From Sorex araneus (Eukaryota > Chordata > Mammalia > Eulipotyphla > Soricidae), in contig NC_073313.1 in the NCBI RefSeq assembly GCF_027595985.1, positions 111,222,552-111,286,551 on the forward strand: a stretch of DNA of 64,000 bases, read 5' to 3'. The translations under genes were made by a program, and so were the position numbers. A model generated the notes under the pieces. That model was not told the origin of the DNA. It searched no databases and was given only the letters and a program-made list of their open reading frames with translations. The number at the start of each line of letters is the position of its first letter. Position 1 is the first letter of the stretch. Positions 47,282-58,439 of the stretch are shown here, one piece after another.

Positions 47282-47432
47282 GGCAGGGGGTGGCGGGAGG
47301 GAATACTGGGGACACTGATGGTAGAAAATGTACACTGCTTGAGCGATGGGTGTTTCATCATTGTATGACTGAACGTCAATTATGAAAGCTTGGTAACTGT
47401 ATCTCATAGTGATTCAATAATAAAAAATTACA
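47282..47432 (+). mobile_element. Truncated L1-type tail
   Basis: GGCGGGAGGGAATACTGGGG, GTACACTGCTTGAGCGATGGG, CATTGTATGACTGAACG, GTAACTGTATCTCATAGTG and ATTCAATAATAAAAAATT: the shared terminal 150 bases of the L1-tailed families. Confidence 0.78.
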
Positions 47433-47782
47433 AAGTCTGCATCTTAAAATTGACATGTAAGATTTGCTGAAAAATGGTACTTGCACTGCTTATAAATATG
47501 CTTAATATTACAGAGAGTAATAAGATAATATGGAGCCTACCATTGAAAAGCTGACAAACTAAATGATAAGAAAAGTGTGCACAGATGTTTCGAATAATTT
47601 GAAACTAGATAAGGTAGTAATCACTTTACAATCACCAGATTAGTACTTTTCTGAGTGTGTTTGGTGGATCTGCCTCAGTGGACTCCCAGATGGGCTTGAA
47701 AGCAGATCCCAAACTCCAATTTTAATGGATCAGCTGTTATGTCTATATTATATATTAAATTCCTTTGGTGTTTCTTCTTTTT

Positions 47783-47983
47783 TTTTAAAAACATACTTTC
47801 AATTTTTAATTTTTTTTTACTTTTTGGGTCACACCCGGCGATGCACAGGGGTTATTCCCTGGCTCTACACTCAGGAATTACCCCTGGCGGTGCTCAGGGG
47901 ACCATATGGGATGCTGGGAATCGAACCCGGGTCCGCCGCGTGAAAGGCAAACACCCTACCCGCTGTGCTATCGCTCCAGCCCC
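47783..47983 (-). mobile_element. SOR-type SINE
   Basis: Complete minus-strand copy with a long AT-rich tail (47783-47818). Perfect 14 bp duplication TGTTTCTTCTTTTT (47769-47782, 47984-47997). Confidence 0.94.
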
Positions 47984-48059
47984 TGTTTCTTCTTTTTAAC
48001 TTGAATCAAGAGTATATTGGTCAGAAATAAACACAAGCATTGGAAAACTACTGTTTAAA

Positions 48060-48240
48060 GTATTTGGGTGCTGAAGCGATAGTGCAGTGGGTAGGGCGTT
48101 TGCCTTGCACACGGCCACCCCAGGTTTGATTCCCTGCATCCCATATGGTCCCCCGAGCACCACCAGGGGTAATTCATGAGTGCAGAGCCAGGAGTAACCC
48201 CTGTGCATTGCTGGGTGTGACCCAAAAGAGCAAAAAACAA
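48060..48240 (+). mobile_element. SOR-type SINE
   Basis: Plus-strand copy GGTGCTGAAGCGATAGTGCAGTGGG with complete body and CAAAAAACAAAAAATAAA tail. No clear target duplication. It lies 76 bases from an oppositely oriented copy. Confidence 0.93.
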
Positions 48241-48643
48241 AAAATAAACTATTTAGAGATGCAACAAAAGGCATTTGCTAGAATTGTAGAAGGTTTGAGT
48301 TGAACAGAGGGAAATCAAGGAACTTCCTTTATATAGTGATTTACACTCTTTTAAATGTATTCCTATATTATCTAACTTAAACTTTATCATATGTCCATGG
48401 ATTAGGAGTCCATGAGAAATATCATTATTTTACAGTGTTAAAGATAAACCTGTGAATTTTTCACTAATGTCCAATTAATATCACCTACAATGAGTATTTG
48501 CAGATCCGAAGTCGTGTCCTGATTCTAATAAAATAGTATTAGTAAATTTGGATACTTTCATAAAAATTTAATTTCTTGATAAAGTTTTGATTCTCTTAAA
48601 ACATTTCCATTTAAAAGTTTTCCTCTCAAACATCTATTTTTCT

Positions 48644-48822
48644 TTTTTCTTTTTTTTGGTTTTGGGGTCACACCTGGCGATGAACAGGGGTTACTCCTGG
48701 CTCTGCACTCAGGAATTACTCCTGGTGGTGCTCAGGGGACCATATGGGATGCTGGGATTTGAACCCGGGTCAGCCGCGTGCAAGGCAAACGCCCTACCCG
48801 CTGTGCTATCACTCCAGCCCCA
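48644..48822 (-). mobile_element. SOR-type SINE with 17 bp target duplication
   Basis: Complete minus-strand copy. Perfect duplication CAAACATCTATTTTTCT (48627-48643, 48823-48839). Confidence 0.95.
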
Positions 48823-48989
48823 CAAACATCTATTTTTCTAAAGTTCAGTTCTAAGCTTTATATTTCATTGCTCCTATGCATAAGGAATTTTGTTCTCTCT
48901 AATGCCCTGAAAAGCAGGATGATGGGATATCATTATAGTATGTATGTAGATTATTTTACTATGTTTTTAACTGGTTATTAAGATATATG

Positions 48990-49228
48990 GACTGGAGCAG
49001 TAGCACAGCAGGTAGGGCTTTTGCCTTGCATGGGGCTGACCTGGGTTCCATTCCTCCATCCCTCTAGCCTGGCAAGCTACCAAGAGTATCCCGCCTGCAC
49101 GGCAGAGCCTGGCAAGTTCCCCGTGGTGTACTCGATATGCCAAAAATAATAACAAGTCTCACAATGGAGACATTAATGGTGCCTGCTTGAGCAAATCGAT
49201 GAACAACAGGATGACAGTGCTACAGTGC
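48990..49228 (+). mobile_element. RTE-tailed SINE with full tRNA head
   Basis: Starts with a complete SOR-like head (GGACTGGAGCAGTAGCACAGCAGGTAGGG ... CCTGGGTTCCATTCCTCC), then the short RTE-derived body and tail (GCTTGAGCAAATCGATGAAC), ending GTGCTACAGTGC. Flanked by ATTAAGATATATG / ATTAAGTTATATG (48977-48989, 49229-49241; 12/13). Best complete example of the chimeric family on the plus strand. Confidence 0.92.
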
Positions 49229-49581
49229 ATTAAGTTATATGCTTCTATGAAACTACAAAAAGGATTTTAGGGGTGCTTTATTAAAGGCTCATATGAGGGG
49301 ATAACTGATGAGGGGATTGTATTGAACTGACTGAATCTGCAGCTTAACAATACCAAGTGTTCATGACATGCTATCAATATAATTTCATTTAACTTCTCAC
49401 AATAACCTCTCTTAAAGAGGCAATTAATAAATCACCTATTGACTCTCTTCAGCAGCAATGCCACCTTGCGTTTTTCCTTCCTAAATATATTTTATAAGTC
49501 AATTTTGAAAACAAGTCATAATTTTTAAAATCAGAGCATTAGATTTTTAGAGACATTTGTATTAGTTTCACTTTGATTTTG

Positions 49582-49741
49582 TCTTGTTTTGGGGTCACAC
49601 CTGATGATGCTCAGGGGTTACTCCTGGCTCTGCACACAGGAGTTATTCCTGTTGGACTCAGGGATGATATGGGATGCTGAGGATTGAACCTGGGTATGTA
49701 GCATGCAAGGTAATTGCCCTCCCCGCTGTTCTATCTCAGGG
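49582..49741 (-). mobile_element. SOR-type SINE, diverged
   Basis: GGGGTCACACCTGATGATGCTCAGG, TTCCTGTTGGACTCAGG and a head ending CGCTGTTCTATCTCAGG. Confidence 0.87.
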
Positions 49742-50520
49742 GCACTGACATTTGTGTTATTTAATAATGCACTTTTGCTTTTTACTATCATTTAGATTTT
49801 TGACATTATTTGTGTGGATCCAAATTTTGTGAAGCTTTCATCTGACAAGTAAGACAATTCAAGTAGCTATACATTTAAATTTTGAGTACATTTTTTGATG
49901 GAATGAAATAAAGATTAAACTACTCCCAAAGGCAAGTTTCTAGGTACAAAAAAATGACTTCTGACTTGCAGTACAATTTTATTGCTGTGAAAGTAGATGA
50001 ACATAGAATAAATGCAAGAGTTTTGGGATTTTTTAGACTGTTCAAGAGTTCTTTCTCCCCAGGCAACATTAAATTATATTTAGTTGACACTGTTGGGATC
50101 TTCTGCATTCCCTAGTCTCCAGAATTGAAACTGCTTCAACTTGCCTCTAATTCTGAGGTCAATTATGCTATCAAACTAGAGAACTGAAAGCAAAATTAAG
50201 TCTTTTGAGCATTTTCTCTGTGAAAGACATAGTACTTGAATCTTTTCATTCTACTCCTCATAACAACCTTAACTGTGAATGCATAAAATCCAAGATAATA
50301 ACATTAGTAATTGTTGATCAACTAAATATTGATCTAGTTCTTAATATTTTCTATTTTATAACTGCAAAAAATGCTCAGAAAGGTAAATTATATTTCTCAG
50401 GGTTAAACATTCCATATTCCAGTCCTTTTTATTCAGTCCTAATTTTTCCCACCCAAGTTATACTTGGTTTTAAGAACCTAAATATTTAAGAATTTTAAGT
50501 AGATAAAGTGAGTTTCTTTC
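49742..50520. other. AT-rich unassigned sequence
   Basis: No gene or repeat recognised between the last SINE and the RTE element. Frames at 49920-50108 and 50205-50489 lack motifs. Confidence 0.4.
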
Positions 50521-50524
50521 CTTT

Positions 50525-53500
50525 CCCGACAAAATTTGTCACTTGTCATCCTGTTGATCTTCGATTTGCTTGAGCAGGCACCATTCGTCCCTGTCGCGTG
50601 CTAATGTAGCACAATGGTATCTGCTCGCTCCAGGAACACAAAGAGCCTCAAAGCGTTTGTTCAGGATTTTGACGAAGAAGTCTGACTATCTCATAGGTGG
50701 GCAGCCATGCTGCCTTTTGACGTCCCATGGCGTGTCCGGCCCATCTGATTTTCGACACCTTGGCAAACGAGACAGTGTCCCTGATTCTTGATCGTCAATG
50801 GAGGTCGGAACTCCGGATTCCTTCTCTCACTTGAATGAAATGTGATATTCCAAGCAAGCTCTTTCAATTCCTCTTTAGGAGACCTGAATAGAATTCTTGT
50901 CTTGTTTCCTTAGGGCCTAGGTCTCTAAGGCGTATGTGAGTGCAGGAAGAACAGTGGAGTCAAAAAGATGTGCCCAGAGCTGGAGGTTCTTTGTCCTCTT
51001 AACTTCTTCGATCCTCTTTAAGGTGTTCCATGCTGTTCTCTTCCTCCTGCGCAGTTCTTGTGCCAAGTCATTCCTCATGTTGATTTCTCGACCCAAGTAC
51101 ACATAGCTGCTGCATTCGGAGATGTTTGTTCCATTGAGAGCAAATGGAACATCAGGGATGAGTACATTTTTCATGAACATTGTCTTATTGAGATTCAGCT
51201 GCAGTTCGACCTTTCCACACTCAAGGTCGAAGTCTGCCAGCATTTGTGCTGTTTGGCTAATGTTTGGTGTTATTAGAACAATGTCATCAGCAAAGTGGAG
51301 GTGGTGTAGTTTCCAACCGTCTACCTTCACTCCCATTCCTTCCCATTCCAGTCCTCGAATGACGTTCTCGAGGGTGGCACTGAAGAGTTTCGGTGAAATG
51401 GTATCACCCTGCTGAACTCCTCTCTTTACATTGATGATCACTTCTTTGTAGAATGGTGAGATCCTGGTGGCAAATCCGTGAAACAGCTCATGGAGGATCA
51501 TGATGTACTGAGTTTGAATGTCCTATTTGGCTAGGGCTTCAATGACTGCTTCACTCTCAACAGAACCAAACGCCTTCTTTAAACAGATGAAGATTAGACA
51601 GAGCAGCATCTTGAACTCTCGTGAAACTTCAGTGAACTTGGTCAACATGCGGGTATAGTTGATAGTGCTGAATCCTTTTCAGAACGCAGCTTGCTCACAT
51701 GTTTGTCCCTAATTTAGTGTTCTGCCTATTCTATTCAGGATGACTCCACTGAACAACTTGTAGACAACGGACAACAGGCAGATTGAGTGATAGTTGCCGA
51801 TGTCATGGATCTCTCCCGTCTTGTACAACAGAACGGTCCTGCTGGTTCTCCATTGGGATGGAAACTTGCATTCGGACAAGTAGCATGTGAAGAGCTGAGC
51901 CAGGATATTGATGAGTACTTGTGGCACATTCTTCAGGTGTTCGGGTCGGACCTTCTCTGGACCCAGTGCTGTATGCATCTTTACCGACTAAATGACATGT
52001 TGGAATTTGGAAGGGAAAACGTTGGGAATGACATATCCATCCTGCGGAATTGGGTGTGTGGGCAGGTGGATGTGACTGTCGAAGAGATGTGAGCAGAAGT
52101 CATGAATAATCCTCTCCATTGCCCTTCTGGAAGATTTGATAGATCCATCAGGAGGTTGGAGGTCAGTCATCTTGGTCTTGTAGTTGGCGAATGACAGGTG
52201 AGCGTTGCGAATACTTTTCCTGGCTTCTGCCACTTCGGTCAACACTGCTACTCTTCTCTCTTTGAGGTCTTCCTTTGTCACTTCTCTGCACAGCTTTGCA
52301 AACTCAGATAATAACCTGTGATTGCCTGAGGCTCATGCCAAACCACAGTGGTAAATGAGCTCGATAGTTTCCGAAGACAGGCCTCTGTTTGTGGCTTTCC
52401 CACTCTCAGCATTTTTTGGACAGTCATGGAGGTGCTGAACCAGGATCATATCCCTCGTAGATGGTGTCAACAATGGCATCTTAGCACATTGCCGCAATAG
52501 TGCCAAAGAGCTCCCTGTTGGTGGTCATTCTGGGAGTTCTCTTCGTAAACTTAAACTTTAAAAAACTTGCAGTCCTTTCTCTCCATGGTGTGAAGTAGAA
52601 TTTTGCACGAAGGAGATGGTGTTCCGATCCCATTTGGAATTTTGGGACAACAGAGACATCAGTCAGGCAAAACCGTCAATTGAATCTTACATGATCAATT
52701 TTGTTGTGGAACTGTCCACCGGGAGACTCCCATGTCCAACGTTTAGATTCGACCTTCTGAACTGTGAGTTGCCATGGATGTTCTTGGTCGATATGATGAA
52801 CTCAAACAGTCTCTCACCTTTTCTTTCCATTCTAGGCCATGGGTCCCGATGTGAAGTTCTTCAGACAACCTTCTCGGTCCTATCTTGGTATTAAAATCAC
52901 CGACAATGTTCTTGTAGAAGATGTAGTCTTTATAGAACTTCTCCAGCTCCATGTAGAACTTCTCAATTTCTTCTTCATCTTAGTTGGATGTTGGTGTGTA
53001 GACAATGAAGATAGAAACTGCCAGTAATGAGCCACATCTATTCAAGCGTAATCATCCAATTCAAGTTGTTAGACATTCAAATGAATCAATGCTCATGGCC
53101 AAGTTCTTGTTGACAAGGATACCGACACCACTGATGCCTCTATTGTTGCATGTTCCGAGGAAGACTTCTTTCCAGTGTCAAAAATGGCATGATGTGATCG
53201 ATGCCTTCTCCTCTTGGTCAGACCAATGATGTTGTTCTTGATTTTCTGTGCGTGCACCATCAGGTCCTCGATGGATGTTTCAGATGCCAGTGTACATGCA
53301 TTAAAAGTACAGACAGTCATTTTAGTCCTTCTTCGTTTTGGCAGTCTAGTTCGTTCCTGAGTTTTTATCAGCCTCTCTGTGCTCATCCTTCTTAATGTTG
53401 CCATATTGGGGGCTCTTTCAGTGTCAGGGGAATGAGGTTCATTGTTGTTACTGTTTTTGGCATATCGAATATGCCACGCAGAGCTTGCCAGGCTCTGCCG

Positions 53501-53578
53501 TGCAGGCGGGATACTTTCGGTAGCTTGCCGGGCTCCCTGAGAGGGATGAAGGCTTTTAGGGTGGTCTCTATTCACCCT
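50525..53578 (-). mobile_element. RTE-clade LINE, near full length (nematode-like)
   Basis: On the minus strand the element starts near 53578 and runs about 3.05 kb to just after its ORF stop at 50539-50541. It has the single-ORF RTE layout: apurinic-type endonuclease then reverse transcriptase, with no long 3' UTR. The 5' ~190 bases and the last ~45 coding bases are the same sequences found as the body and tail of the window's second SINE family. The protein remnants resemble RTE elements of clade V nematodes; a related element, RTE1_Sar, was reported as horizontally transferred between nematodes and the common shrew (recalled from the literature, not searched here). Confidence 0.88.
50539..53308 (-). 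pseudogene. RTE endonuclease/reverse transcriptase ORF remnant
   Basis: Traceable in order on the minus strand: endonuclease start MTVCTFNACTLASETSIEDL (about 53320 downward); NIVGDFNTKIGPRR with the GDFN motif at 52890-52901 and EELHIGTHGLEW; connecting region KEDLKERRVAVLTEVAEARKS (52275-52210); RT start GPEKVRPEHLKNVP and DIGNYHSICLLSVVYKLFS (51960-51730); RT core GVQQGDTISPKLFSATLEN, the catalytic HFADDIVLITPN (FADD at 51283-51294), NISECSSYVYLGREINMRND; then a decayed C-terminus ending [17 protein letters not shown]. At least five frameshifts or stops separate these parts, so no functional enzyme is made. Confidence 0.87.
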
Positions 53579-53897
53579 TACTGGTATTCCCTTGGTTCAC
53601 CCCATATTTGAACCCCATCAAATATGGTGCAGTAATTATGGAAAATGGGTAGTAAGTGTTTTATGATGTGTTGTGCAGCTGCTTTGTGGCTTTGCGGTCC
53701 GAAAAGCGGCCTGGAGGAGTGTGGTGGTGGCTAGGTTGTGGAGGTAGTGGTCGGCCAACGAAGTATTTATCTGGCACCGATAGCATGGGTCCTCTTGCTG
53801 TTACCCCTGGGGTGCTGGAAATTGGGGGAAGCAGACAGAGGATCTCTGTTGCTGGGCCCTGTTGAGCCTGGAGTCCAAGGTCACAAAGTTCTGCTTT
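53579..53897. other. Sequence upstream of the RTE element
   Basis: About 320 bases, moderately GC-rich (GGAGGAGTGTGGTGGTGGC). It could be extra 5' sequence of the RTE (minus strand) or flanking DNA; I could not find a target duplication to decide. Confidence 0.3.
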
Positions 53898-53909
53898 ACT
53901 GAGAAAACT

Positions 53910-54158
53910 GTATCACTGTCACTGTCACCCCATTGTTCATCAATTTGCTTGAGCGGGCACCAGTAATGTCTTCATTGTGAGACTTGTTGTTACTGTTTTT
54001 GAGATATTAAATAGGCCATGGGTAGCTTGCCAGGCTCTGCCGTGCGGGTGGGATACTCTCGGTAGCTTGCCAGACTCTCCGAGAGGGGTGGAGGAATTGA
54101 ACCCAGGTCGGCTTTGTGAAAGACAAACACCCTACCCGCTGTGCTATTGGTCCAGCCC
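53910..54158 (-). mobile_element. RTE-tailed SINE with full tRNA head
   Basis: Minus strand: complete SOR-like head at 54100-54158, short RTE-derived body, RTE-derived tail and GTGACAGTGATACAG end at 53910. Perfect 12 bp duplication ACTGAGAAAACT (53898-53909, 54159-54170). It inserted as one unit right beside the parental-type RTE. Confidence 0.95.
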
Positions 54159-54227
54159 ACTGAGAAAACTACTTGAGTAATTTGATATATCTATGCCCTT
54201 TTCATTACATCATGGCAATCTCACTTT

Positions 54228-54420
54228 TTGAGGGGTCACACCTGACCGTGCTCAGGGGGTTATTCCTAGCTCTGTGCTCATGATTGACCTTTGTAGTGCA
54301 TTGTGTGTGTGTGTGGAGGGATCGGCTGGACAGGTGGATATGTGATGCTGAGGATTCAAATCAGGATTGGCCACATGCAGGGCAAGTACCTTATTCTTGT
54401 ACTGTCTTTTTGGACCTGCA
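54228..54420 (-). mobile_element. Diverged SOR-type SINE with small insertion
   Basis: Tail and body on the minus strand (GAGGGGTCACACCTGACCGTG, GGGTTATTCCTAGCTCTGTG), a (GT)n-containing insertion at 54302-54330 and an eroded head ending TTTTTGGACC. Confidence 0.78.
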
Positions 54421-55486
54421 CCAAGCAAATCTTAATCATTGCTGACATGGGTCTGTGCTGGACTTTGTAACTCATATAACTGGGCTTTGTAGAAGATAGT
54501 TTTTCTAAAAGAAACTTATTTAGTGGGGAGGGAGAGACGGATAGGGAGAGTGAGAGTGAGTGAGAGAATATGACTTCTCCAAAGGCTTAAGCTTTGTATT
54601 TATCATTAGCTTCAAGCTCCGATTCTTTACACCTAATTTTGCAACTAGTCACTTTTATTATTGAATTCTCATGTTTTCTTTCTGCCATAGTCAGCAAGAA
54701 TATATTAGTGTTATTTGTAATAAGAGTATTGCTCTGAGTTTATGAATATTAAATATTTTATATTTAAATTGCCAGTGTACACTTGGGGAATATAGAAGAC
54801 AGTTGGAATGCATTATATATAACAACCTATTACTGTGGTAGAAATGGAAAAGGTAAGCATGACAGAAGTCTGCACTAAAACTGATAAATGAATTGTAAAG
54901 AAAAGTGTGCTGATTTGTCTCTGCTCTCTGATTTGATGCCATAGTGATAGAGTTTCAGCCTTTCTGGAGATAATCTGTGTTGCAGAAAAAGGTAAAACTA
55001 TCTTAATAGATCTTCAGTTTATCATCATACTTCTTTTTTTCCATTGTGTCTTGCAATAGTTTATATTTTACGAGAAAAGTGGTAGCAATTCCATTTAAAA
55101 CAAATTGTTCCCCAACATATACTTTATTTAGCCTGTTTAACTGCTTTTTCAGTGCGTCAATTCTAAGGACCAGCTCTCACTATTCTCTGACTATAATAAT
55201 ATTTCATTTCTTATCTCTCCTCCTTTATACCTGTGGACTTCTCTTTCAGCCACCTCACAAATAATCTCCAGTCTCCTTAGTTGTCCAGATGGGTTTTTCC
55301 ATTTAGTATTTTTTTCATTTGTTTACCCATATCAGGTTATATGAGATACCATTTTAACAGATCTCCACTCCAAATAAGACTTCATATTTTCAATATTTCG
55401 TTAAATTTCCAAAGGCTATTTTCAATCTAAGGAAAAAACTTTCTGTTACTCCATTCCTGTTTTTTTTTAATTTACCCTGTGCTTTC
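54421..55486. other. Unassigned sequence
   Basis: A GA-rich stretch at 54525-54600 faintly resembles the polyadenylation end of the 45637 LTR in antisense, too weak to call. The rest is AT-rich without recognised repeats or genes. Confidence 0.35.
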
Positions 55487-55672
55487 TTTCTTTGTTTTGT
55501 TTTTGCAGGGGTGGGGGGTTACCCAGAGGTGCTCTGGGATTGCTTCTGACTCTGCTCTTAGTAATTACTCCAGGAAATCTTGGGGGGACATATGGGGTTC
55601 CAGGAATCAAATAGAGATTGGCCATGTGCAAGGTAAAAGCTCTACCCACTGTACTATCTCTCTAGTCTCAGC
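55487..55672 (-). mobile_element. Diverged SOR-type SINE
   Basis: GGGTTACCCAGAGGTGCTCTGGG, GACATATGGGGTTCCAGGAATC and a head ending CCACTGTACTATCTCTCTAG. An old copy with about 25% change relative to young ones. Confidence 0.85.
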
Positions 55673-55917
55673 CTGTGGTTTCTGAGTTAAGTCAAAAAGA
55701 CATGATGGCCAAGTCAGAATAAATATGGCCACTGGGTGACTGCTGAATTTTGCATTTTTCCGGCAGATTCTTTTTCACATTTAGATTTTTTAATGATCAT
55801 TTTTCGTAATCAAAGCCTACACTTTACAGTCACTAAACCTGGTTACTTAATCCTTGGGAAAGACTGAAGATTTATGGGATTATACGAGTTTCCATATTTT
55901 CCTTCTAAGCAAATTAT

Positions 55918-56036
55918 TATTCTGTGCTCAGAGATCACTCTGGTGCTCAGGTGATCATATGTGGTGCTAGGAATTAAACCCAGAAAACCCAATGCAAGGC
56001 AAGCACCCTACCCAAAGTACTATTTATCTGGCCCCC
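55918..56036 (-). mobile_element. Truncated SOR-type SINE
   Basis: Lacks the tail half; GTGCTCAGGTGATCATATGTGG and a head ending AAGTACTATTTATCTGGCCCC remain. Confidence 0.8.
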
Positions 56037-56510
56037 TAACCCCAATTTATTCTTTTTACTGGCCTGGTAGTCAGAATTCCATTGGAAAGTGTATTGGGTT
56101 TTATTACATCATAATTATTGACTACACATTAAATTTATTCATTTTGTCACTTAGGTTTTAGTTAATAGAACCTTACCTACATGAAAATTATTCTAGATTA
56201 CTTTAAAAAATACTTGATCAGAGAGCATATTATTTTCATTTTTAATAGATTATAGTTCTGTTTCTTTCTCACAACAAATAATATAGTAATAAATAACCCT
56301 GACCTGTAACCCAAGTCATTTATACATACGTGTACATATACATTTTTTGCAAAATAACTTTTATATTTATGTTTGTGAGAGAAAAGAGATCTTGGCATAG
56401 GCATATAAACAGGTGTGTGACTTGTGCCGAATTTAGGATCAACTAGAGAGAAAACCGCATGCTCAATTCTTCGTTTTGACATCTAGCTCAGTCATTGACA
56501 TTTGAACTTC
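56037..56510. other. AT-rich unassigned sequence
   Basis: No gene or repeat recognised. The minus-strand frame 56198-56482 has no motif. Confidence 0.35.
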
Positions 56511-57002
56511 CTGGACCAGGGAGGTGGCTCAGTGTGCTTTGCCTGTAGAAGCATCTTTAAGGACGAAACAGCACTGACCAGGCAAGTGGAAGCAAACATA
56601 AACAAATGGGACTATATTAAACTAAGAAGCTTCTGCACTTCAAAAGAAACAGTGACCAAAATAGAGGAAGAGCCCACAGAATGGGAAAGAATATTTACCC
56701 AATACCCATCTGATAAGGGGCTAATATCAAGTATATGCAAGACACTAGTAAAATTGCATAAGGAAAAACCTCCAACCCCATCAAAAAATGGGGAGAAGTA
56801 ATGAACAGAAGTTTCCTCAAAAAAAGGAATACAAATGGCTAAAAGGCACATGAAAAAATGCTCCACATTGCTAGTCATCAGGGAAATGTAAATCAAAACA
56901 ACAATGAGATATCATCTCACACCACAGAGACTGGCACACATTCAAAAGAACAAAAGCAACCAGTGCTGGCGTGGATGTGGGGAAAAAGGGATGCTCCTTC
57001 AC
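56511..57002 (+). mobile_element. L1 ORF2 C-terminal fragment
   Basis: Plus-strand L1 ORF2 from the region encoding NKWDYIKLRSFCTSKETVTKIEEEPTEWERIFTQYPSDKGLIS (about 56600-56720) to [25 protein letters not shown] zinc-knuckle region (56990). It begins near a tRNA-like fragment (GGGAGGTGGCTCAGTGTGC at 56518) that may belong to another SINE. It is broken at 57003 by the next repeat. Confidence 0.82.
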
Positions 57003-57180
57003 TGTTGGTTGTTACTGTTTTTGGTATATCGAATATGCCACGGGTAGCTTCCCATGCTCTGCCGGGCAGGTTACTCTGGGTAGCTTGCGGGGCTCTCTGA
57101 GACGTATGGAGGAATCAAACCTGGGTCAGCAGCATGCAAAGCAAATGCCCTTCTGGCTGTGTTATCGCGCCACCCTCATT
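57003..57180 (-). mobile_element. RTE-tailed SINE, 3'-truncated
   Basis: Minus strand: tRNA head (CGCGATAACACAGCCAGAAGGGC ... TTTGATTCCTCC) and the RTE 5'-derived body down to AACAGTAACAACC. The RTE 3'-derived tail is missing and the body abuts L1 sequence directly, implying truncation or deletion at 57003. Confidence 0.82.
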
Positions 57181-57189
57181 AAAAATAAT

Positions 57190-57785
57190 AATAATAATTT
57201 TTTTTTAAAAAAAGAAAAAATAATCTCCAAACTGAACAGCTTGCTTCAGAGATGCCTCCGGACTTTAAGACAAGCCGAGTTCACTGCGGTGTCTCATATG
57301 GGGGCCAGGCATTATACCCCCACCTGCTTGCTAAAAACCCCAGCTGATCCTTCATATCTCCTCCCCCTTCTCCCAATTCTGGAGGTCACACCCACAGACT
57401 GCCTTTGGCTGCTACTTAAGCTCCTTAGTGGCCATGATCCAGAGACACAAAAGAGTCTCCTACCTGAGCAGCTCACTGCAGAGAATTCTCCAGACCCTAA
57501 TTATCTAAAATTTTAGAATTCCAGGGAGCATGTAGCAGCTCTTGTGGCCACGCAACATCTTATGTTATTCACAGCAAGCGATACAAAAGAGAGTTTGGGG
57601 AGATTATCTGTCATAGATACAGGGGGAGGGATGAGATGAGGGGTAATGGGGACCTTGGTGGTGAAAGATGTGCACTGGTGGAGGCTTGGGTAATTGATTA
57701 TTGTATGACTGAAACTCAAACAGGTAAGCTTTGTAACTGTATCTCACGGTGATTAAAAATAATCATAATAAAAGTAATTTTCTAA
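57190..57785 (+). mobile_element. Non-autonomous L1-tailed element
   Basis: Starts after A-rich sequence at about 57215. 5' part with GGAGGTCACACCCACAGACTGCC, GGCCATGATCCAGAGACACAAAAG and GCAGAGAATTCTCCAGACCC resembles 14825 and 5626. 3' part (57620-57785) is an L1-type tail (GATGAGGGGTAATGGGGACC, GTGCACTGGTGGAGG, TGTATGACTGAAACTC, GTATCTCACGGTGATTAAAAA). No coding capacity; the plus-strand frame to 57516 has no domain. Confidence 0.65.
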
Positions 57786-58114
57786 ATAAAAAAGTAATGG
57801 GAAGTCCAATTCAATCAACTTAACTGATGGCTGAATAAATAGCAGTACTACATTAAAAAAAGAAGATTTTTGGATACTAAAATTTGAGTTGAAGATGCCA
57901 GCTATCTGAAATCTGCTTTAATTTATATTTCAGAAAGCAGTACTCCTTGTAATCTATTAATCTAACAATGTTTGTGCCCTTAGGATGTTACTGTACTGGT
58001 CATGCAGTTCAATGCCTAATGTTTATAATGAAGGGTTAAAAGAAACACACTTGAGGAAATATATAAGACCCCTAAACCCTTTAAATTGGTGGAGATGAAG
58101 GGGTATTGTTACTT

Positions 58115-58435
58115 GGATCCTGATGCATTCACATGGTTTGAGTTCAAGAGGGGGTTGGGAGAGGTTTCCTTGATCCGGGGTCACTGGAAGAGGTCACAGA
58201 CTGCTCAGAAGTCGCCAGGGGAGGCTGGGCACCCTTGACAAAACTGAGTAACTAAAGAAAGCTAAAGTATTAGCTTTCTGGGTCCTTGTGGGCATCTACT
58301 GGGTTTAAGAGGGGTGTAGGGAGGGTTTCCTCAGTCCAGGAGACACAGGAAGGGGGTCCTAATGGCACACAGTTTGCTGTGCAGGCTGGTGGCTGGTGGC
58401 TAGTGCCCTTGACATACCTGAGTCTATCTTAGCTC
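58115..58435. repeat. Two diverged tandem units of about 160-175 bp
   Basis: Shared words in order: TTTGAGTTCAAGAGGGG / GGGTTTAAGAGGGG, GAGAGGTTTCCTTGATCC / GGAGGGTTTCCTCAGTCC, GCACCCTTGACA / GTGCCCTTGACATACC. Spacing is 160 bases at the first landmarks and about 174 at the last. May be related to the L1 copy A monomers (both have AACTAAAGAAAG), but this is uncertain. Confidence 0.6.
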
Positions 58436-58439
58436 TTGT

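Noticed and set aside
54525-54600. Possible additional LTR fragment
   Set aside because: Similarity to the 45637 LTR is limited to GA-rich words and could be compositional.
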